From: Marseilla massiliensis
GTDB lineage: Bacteria; Bacteroidota; Bacteroidia; Bacteroidales; Bacteroidaceae
Direction of reading: 5' to 3'
Assembly: GCF_016899955.1 (NCBI RefSeq)
Contig: NZ_JACJJL010000009.1
Coordinates: forward strand, 90,716-154,715
Length of the DNA: 64,000 bases
A program made the position numbers and the translations under genes. Below, piece by piece: positions 61,042-64,000 of this stretch. Under the pieces are notes generated by a model, which saw nothing but the letters and a program-made list of their open reading frames with translations, did no database searches and was not told the origin of the DNA. The stretch's first letter is position 1; every line of letters begins with the position of its first letter.

Positions 61042-62397
61042 ATGGAAAATAACAAGGCTACTTTGGAATTGGGAACAAAGCCCGTCGGACCCCTGCTTAT
61101 GCAGTATGCCTTGCCTGCCATCATAGCTATGACAGCATCGTCGCTATACAATATGGTAGACAGCATATTCATAGGGCAGGGCGTAGGGGCCATGGCCATC
61201 TCAGGATTGGCCCTCACCTTCCCCTTCATGAATCTTGCAGCCGCCTTCGGAGCGGCCGTTGGCGTCGGCGCTTCGACGTGCATCTCTGTCCGCCTCGGGC
61301 AGAAAGACTATGAGGCCGCCGAGCGCGTGCTTGGCAACACCGTCACGCTCAACCTCATCATCGGCATCTCCTTCAGCGTGATTTCGCTGCTGTTTCTCAA
61401 CCCCATACTCTATTTCTTCGGGGCGAGCGAGCAGACTTTGCCTTACGCGCGCGACTACATGGAGGTGATTCTGGCCGGCAACGTGTTCTCGCACATGTAT
61501 TTCGCCATGAACGCCGTGCTGCGTGCGGCGGGCAAACCGCGCCAGGCCATGTATGCAACCATGTTTACCGTGGTGATGAACACCATACTGGCGCCCATCT
61601 TCATCTATCCGCTCAACCTCGGAATACGCGGCGCCGCCTATGCTACCATTATCGCGCAGATGATGGCTTTGGTGTGGCAGATGAGGCTTTTCAGCAACAA
61701 AGACGAGCTGTTGCACCTAAAACGGGGCATCTACAGGCTGCAGGGCCGCATTGTGAAGGCCATCATCGCCATCGGAATGTCGCCGTTTGCCATGAATGTA
61801 TGCGCCTGCGTGGTCGTCATTTTCATCAACAACGGACTGCAGAAGTATGGCGGCGACCTTGCTGTGGGCGCCTACGGCATTGCCAACAAGGTGTGCTTCA
61901 TCTTCGTGATGATAACGATGGGCATCAACCAGGGTATGCAGCCGATAGCCGGCTACAACTATGGCGCGCAGCTGATGGACCGCTTGATGAAGGTGGTGAA
62001 GTATGCCATAATTGCCGGCACGGTTGTCACAACGGCGGGCTTTGCCATAGCCGAGCTGCTGCCGGGGCCGTGCGCACGCCTGTTCACCACCGACCCCACG
62101 CTGATAGCGCTGTCGGTCGAGGGTCTGATGATAGAGATGCTGGCCTTCCCCATAGTCGGTTACCAGATGGTGGTGACCAGCTTTTTCCAGAGCATAGGCA
62201 AGGCAAAGGTGAGCATGTTCCTATCGCTTTCGCGGCAGTTGATATTCCTCTTGCCACTGCTTGCGGTGCTGCCGCCCATCTACGGGGTCGACGGCGTGTG
62301 GTGGGCAATGCCGATATCCGACACTGTGGCTGCCGTGGTGACGTTCTTCATGATGATGTCGTACATGCGGAAGTTCAAGAAAATGACTATAAAATAA
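61042..62397 (+). CDS. MATE family multidrug/sodium efflux transporter
   Basis: A protein of 451 residues with about 12 membrane helices. The start MENNKATLELGTKPVG is typical of Bacteroidetes MATE proteins, and 'PAIIAMTASSLYNMVDSIFIGQGVG' and 'GINQGMQPIAGYNYGAQ' are family signatures. Substrate unknown; such pumps export cationic drugs in exchange for sodium or protons. It leads a plus-strand cluster with the cytidylate-kinase-like gene 9 bp downstream. Confidence 0.93.
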   Translation: MENNKATLELGTKPVGPLLMQYALPAIIAMTASSLYNMVDSIFIGQGVGAMAISGLALTFPFMNLAAAFGAAVGVGASTCISVRLGQKDYEAAERVLGNTVTLNLIIGISFSVISLLFLNPILYFFGASEQTLPYARDYMEVILAGNVFSHMYFAMNAVLRAAGKPRQAMYATMFTVVMNTILAPIFIYPLNLGIRGAAYATIIAQMMALVWQMRLFSNKDELLHLKRGIYRLQGRIVKAIIAIGMSPFAMNVCACVVVIFINNGLQKYGGDLAVGAYGIANKVCFIFVMITMGINQGMQPIAGYNYGAQLMDRLMKVVKYAIIAGTVVTTAGFAIAELLPGPCARLFTTDPTLIALSVEGLMIEMLAFPIVGYQMVVTSFFQSIGKAKVSMFLSLSRQLIFLLPLLAVLPPIYGVDGVWWAMPISDTVAAVVTFFMMMSYMRKFKKMTIK

Positions 62398-62406
62398 CAT
62401 CGGGAT

Positions 62407-63030
62407 ATGAGCGAAAAGAAAATAATCATAAACGTGGGGCGGCAGCTTGGCAGTGGCGGTCGCGACATAGCGAAGATGCTTGCGCAGCATTTCGGCTGCA
62501 AGTATTACGACCGTGAGCTGCTCAACCTGGCCGCAAAGGAAAGCGGTTTCAGCGAGAAGTTCTTCGAACAGAACGACGAACAGAAGGGATTCTTCAAGTC
62601 GTTGTTCCACCTCAACGTGCCTTTCCTTGGCAGCGCCAACTTCTACAACAACAACCTTTCGCAGGAAAGCCTCTTCAAATTCCAGAGCGATGCGATACGG
62701 AAAGCGGCCGACGAGGGCTCGTGCGTGTTCGTAGGGCGTTGCGCCGACTACGTGCTGCGCGATTATCCCGGCCATGTCGACGTGTTCATCACGGCCGACA
62801 TAGCCGACCGCATAGCGCTGGTGAGCAGCCGGCTGGGATGCGACGAGGCCACGGCGCGCAAGAAGATACTGTCTGGCGAGAGCGAGCGCTCAACATATTA
62901 CAATTATTATACCGGCAAGGAATGGGGCCACAGCTCATCCTACGACCTTTGCATCAACTCGAGCTTGCTGGGACTTGAGGGCACAGCCGCCTTCATTGCA
63001 GAGTTCATCGGCAAGCGGCTTGCGCTGTAA
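62407..63030 (+). CDS. Cytidylate-kinase-like family protein
   Basis: A protein of 207 residues. The P-loop reads GRQLGSGGRDIAKML, the variant seen in the cytidylate-kinase-like (Cytidylate_kin2/AAA_26) family. 'YYDRELLNLAAKESG', 'CVFVGRCADYVLRDYPGHVDVFI' and 'YNYYTGKEWG' match it as well. The substrate is not known for this branch. It is co-transcribed with the MATE gene. Confidence 0.85.
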   Translation: MSEKKIIINVGRQLGSGGRDIAKMLAQHFGCKYYDRELLNLAAKESGFSEKFFEQNDEQKGFFKSLFHLNVPFLGSANFYNNNLSQESLFKFQSDAIRKAADEGSCVFVGRCADYVLRDYPGHVDVFITADIADRIALVSSRLGCDEATARKKILSGESERSTYYNYYTGKEWGHSSSYDLCINSSLLGLEGTAAFIAEFIGKRLAL

Positions 63031-63061
63031 GGCATAGGCAAAGGCAGGCTGGCAACATGAA

Positions 63062-63070
63062 GAAAGGAGG
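63062..63070 (+). promoter_or_regulatory. Strong Shine-Dalgarno before the phosphoesterase gene
   Basis: GAAAGGAGG ends 6 bp before ATG 63077 (3 bp before ATG 63074). It is unusual in a phylum that mostly lacks such sites and favours the second ATG. Confidence 0.55.
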
Positions 63071-63076
63071 GCAATG

Positions 63077-63583
63077 ATGAAGAGAATAGGCATCATAAGC
63101 GATACCCATGCGTATTGGGACGACCGTTACCTGAAGTATTTCGAGCCGTGCGACGAGATTTGGCACGCCGGCGACATAGGCTCGCTCGAGGTGGCCGAGC
63201 GCCTGGCGGCATACCGCCCGTTGCGCGCCGTCTGCGGCAATTGCGACGGGGGCGACCTGCGGCGCATGTACAGAGAGACGCTGCGGTTTAAGTGTGAAGA
63301 CGTAGACGTGCTCATGAAGCACATCGGCGGTTACCCCGGCAACTACGACCCGTCTGTCAGGGGGATGATATACGCGTCGCCGCCACAGCTGTTCATCAGC
63401 GGCCATTCACACATATTGAAGATAAAGTACGACCGCACGCTGCGACTGTTGCACATCAATCCCGGCGCCGCTGGCCTGCAGGGGTGGCACAAGGAGCGCA
63501 CTCTGGTTCGCCTGGTGGTAGACGGCAGCCGTTTTGCCGACTGCGAAGTGATAACCCTGGGCAACCGCACCACGGTGGTTTAG
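63077..63583 (+). CDS. YfcE/MJ0936-type metallophosphoesterase
   Basis: A protein of 168 residues (169 from ATG 63074). Metal motifs: SDTHAYWDD, HAGDIGS, GNCDGGD and GHSHILK, all expected for a two-metal phosphodiesterase. Substrate unknown. It follows the cytidylate-kinase-like gene by 46 bp. Confidence 0.92.
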   Translation: MKRIGIISDTHAYWDDRYLKYFEPCDEIWHAGDIGSLEVAERLAAYRPLRAVCGNCDGGDLRRMYRETLRFKCEDVDVLMKHIGGYPGNYDPSVRGMIYASPPQLFISGHSHILKIKYDRTLRLLHINPGAAGLQGWHKERTLVRLVVDGSRFADCEVITLGNRTTVV

Positions 63584-63770
63584 CACTGCGCCCGGGCCGC
63601 CCGAGGGCGCTCGCGGCGGCATGTGCACGGCGGGCTGTGGCGTGGCGGGGCCCACATCAGCCCGCAATGTGGCGGCATCGGCGGCCACGGCAGGCCAAGC
63701 AACTGTAGCGATATATAATAAATTGGCTTCAAGTACGTTATAGTCAATATACAGAACTCACCAACCAATA

Positions 63771-64000
63771 ATGTCAAACGCAATGAAGAGTATCATCATA
63801 ACCGGCGGAGCCGGGTTCATAGGCTCACATGTGGTGCGCCTGTTCGTCAACAAATACAGTGAGTATCACATCATAAATGTCGACAAACTGACCTACGCCG
63901 GCAACCTGGCCAACTTGAAGGATATCGAAGGCCGGCCCAACTACACATTCGTCAGGGCCGACATCTGCGACTTCGACGCCATGCTCGGGCTCATGCGGCG
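63771..64000 (+). CDS. rfbB: dTDP-glucose 4,6-dehydratase, 3' end outside window
   Basis: About 76 codons are visible from ATG 63771 (ATG 63783 is also possible). The extended-SDR NAD motif is IITGGAGFIGSHVVRLF, followed by 'NVDKLTYAGNLANLKDI' and 'FVRADICDFDAM', all RfbB signatures. Reaction: dTDP-glucose to dTDP-4-keto-6-deoxyglucose, the first committed step to dTDP-rhamnose. The gene continues beyond 64000. Confidence 0.92.
   Translation, partial: MSNAMKSIIITGGAGFIGSHVVRLFVNKYSEYHIINVDKLTYAGNLANLKDIEGRPNYTFVRADICDFDAMLGLMR

Noticed and set aside
1..64000. Search for tRNA, rRNA, insertion sequences and phage genes
   Set aside because: No T-loop-like GGTTCRANTCC context, transposase motif or integrase motif was seen by eye in the intergenic stretches. 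Small RNAs without clear signals could be missed.

Overview
The window reads as a chromosomal segment of a carbohydrate-degrading, fairly GC-rich Bacteroidales bacterium, most likely a Prevotellaceae member. The grounds are paired SusC/SusD outer-membrane systems, a hybrid two-component sensor (HTCS), T9SS-like C-terminal tails, Bacteroidetes-type families (DUF4954, DUF2023, DUF5690) and promoters that fit TTG-N20-TAnnTTTG instead of the E. coli pattern. No tRNA, rRNA, insertion sequence, prophage or CRISPR array was found.

Region 1 (1-36394) is a polysaccharide utilisation locus whose enzymes point to rhamnogalacturonan-I or a similar rhamnose-rich pectin. A plus-strand block carries the end of a fasciclin (FAS1) protein, SusC, SusD, two FAS1 lipoproteins, a second SusC and a second SusD. 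It closes with a perfect hairpin terminator. Next come GH27, an SGNH esterase and a GH78 alpha-L-rhamnosidase, then a double-domain esterase, a very large PL11 rhamnogalacturonan lyase with beta-strand repeats, and a SASA-type acetylesterase. On the minus strand sit a second PL11 lyase and the HTCS that probably controls the locus. In this model, lyases and esterases cut and deacetylate the backbone, SusCD/FAS1 proteins bind and import oligosaccharides, GH78/GH27 trim them, and the HTCS senses the product.

Three promoters in the locus share one architecture: two GTACGA-like half-sites exactly 20 bp apart, the second starting 35-36 bp before a TAnnTTTG box, with no -33 TTG element. Several promoters outside the locus do have the -33 element. 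One of the three promoters drives no protein gene, only a roughly 190-nt stretch ending in an intrinsic terminator; it may be a small RNA or the scar of a lost gene.

Region 2 (37191-55367) is mostly housekeeping: an MBL-like exported protein, HflX, DUF4954, an M16 peptidase, an Mrp-type ATPase, DUF2023, a membrane/helical-repeat protein, TrmB, ferritin, a branched-chain aminotransferase, exonuclease VII (both subunits) and alanine dehydrogenase.

Region 3 (55548-58892, minus) is a compact 2-aminoethylphosphonate operon: a DUF5690 transporter-like protein, PhnX and PhnW. It is followed by a conserved hypothetical with an N-terminal helix-turn-helix-like segment, a MATE transporter, a cytidylate-kinase-like protein, a YfcE-type phosphoesterase and the start of rfbB.

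Eight intergenic places carry arrays of imperfect units of about 22 bp built around the near-palindrome AAACGGGCCGTTT. They account for much of the unusually long non-coding DNA. One more intergenic element, at 44744-44950, is rich in ACTCC and forms a long inverted repeat.
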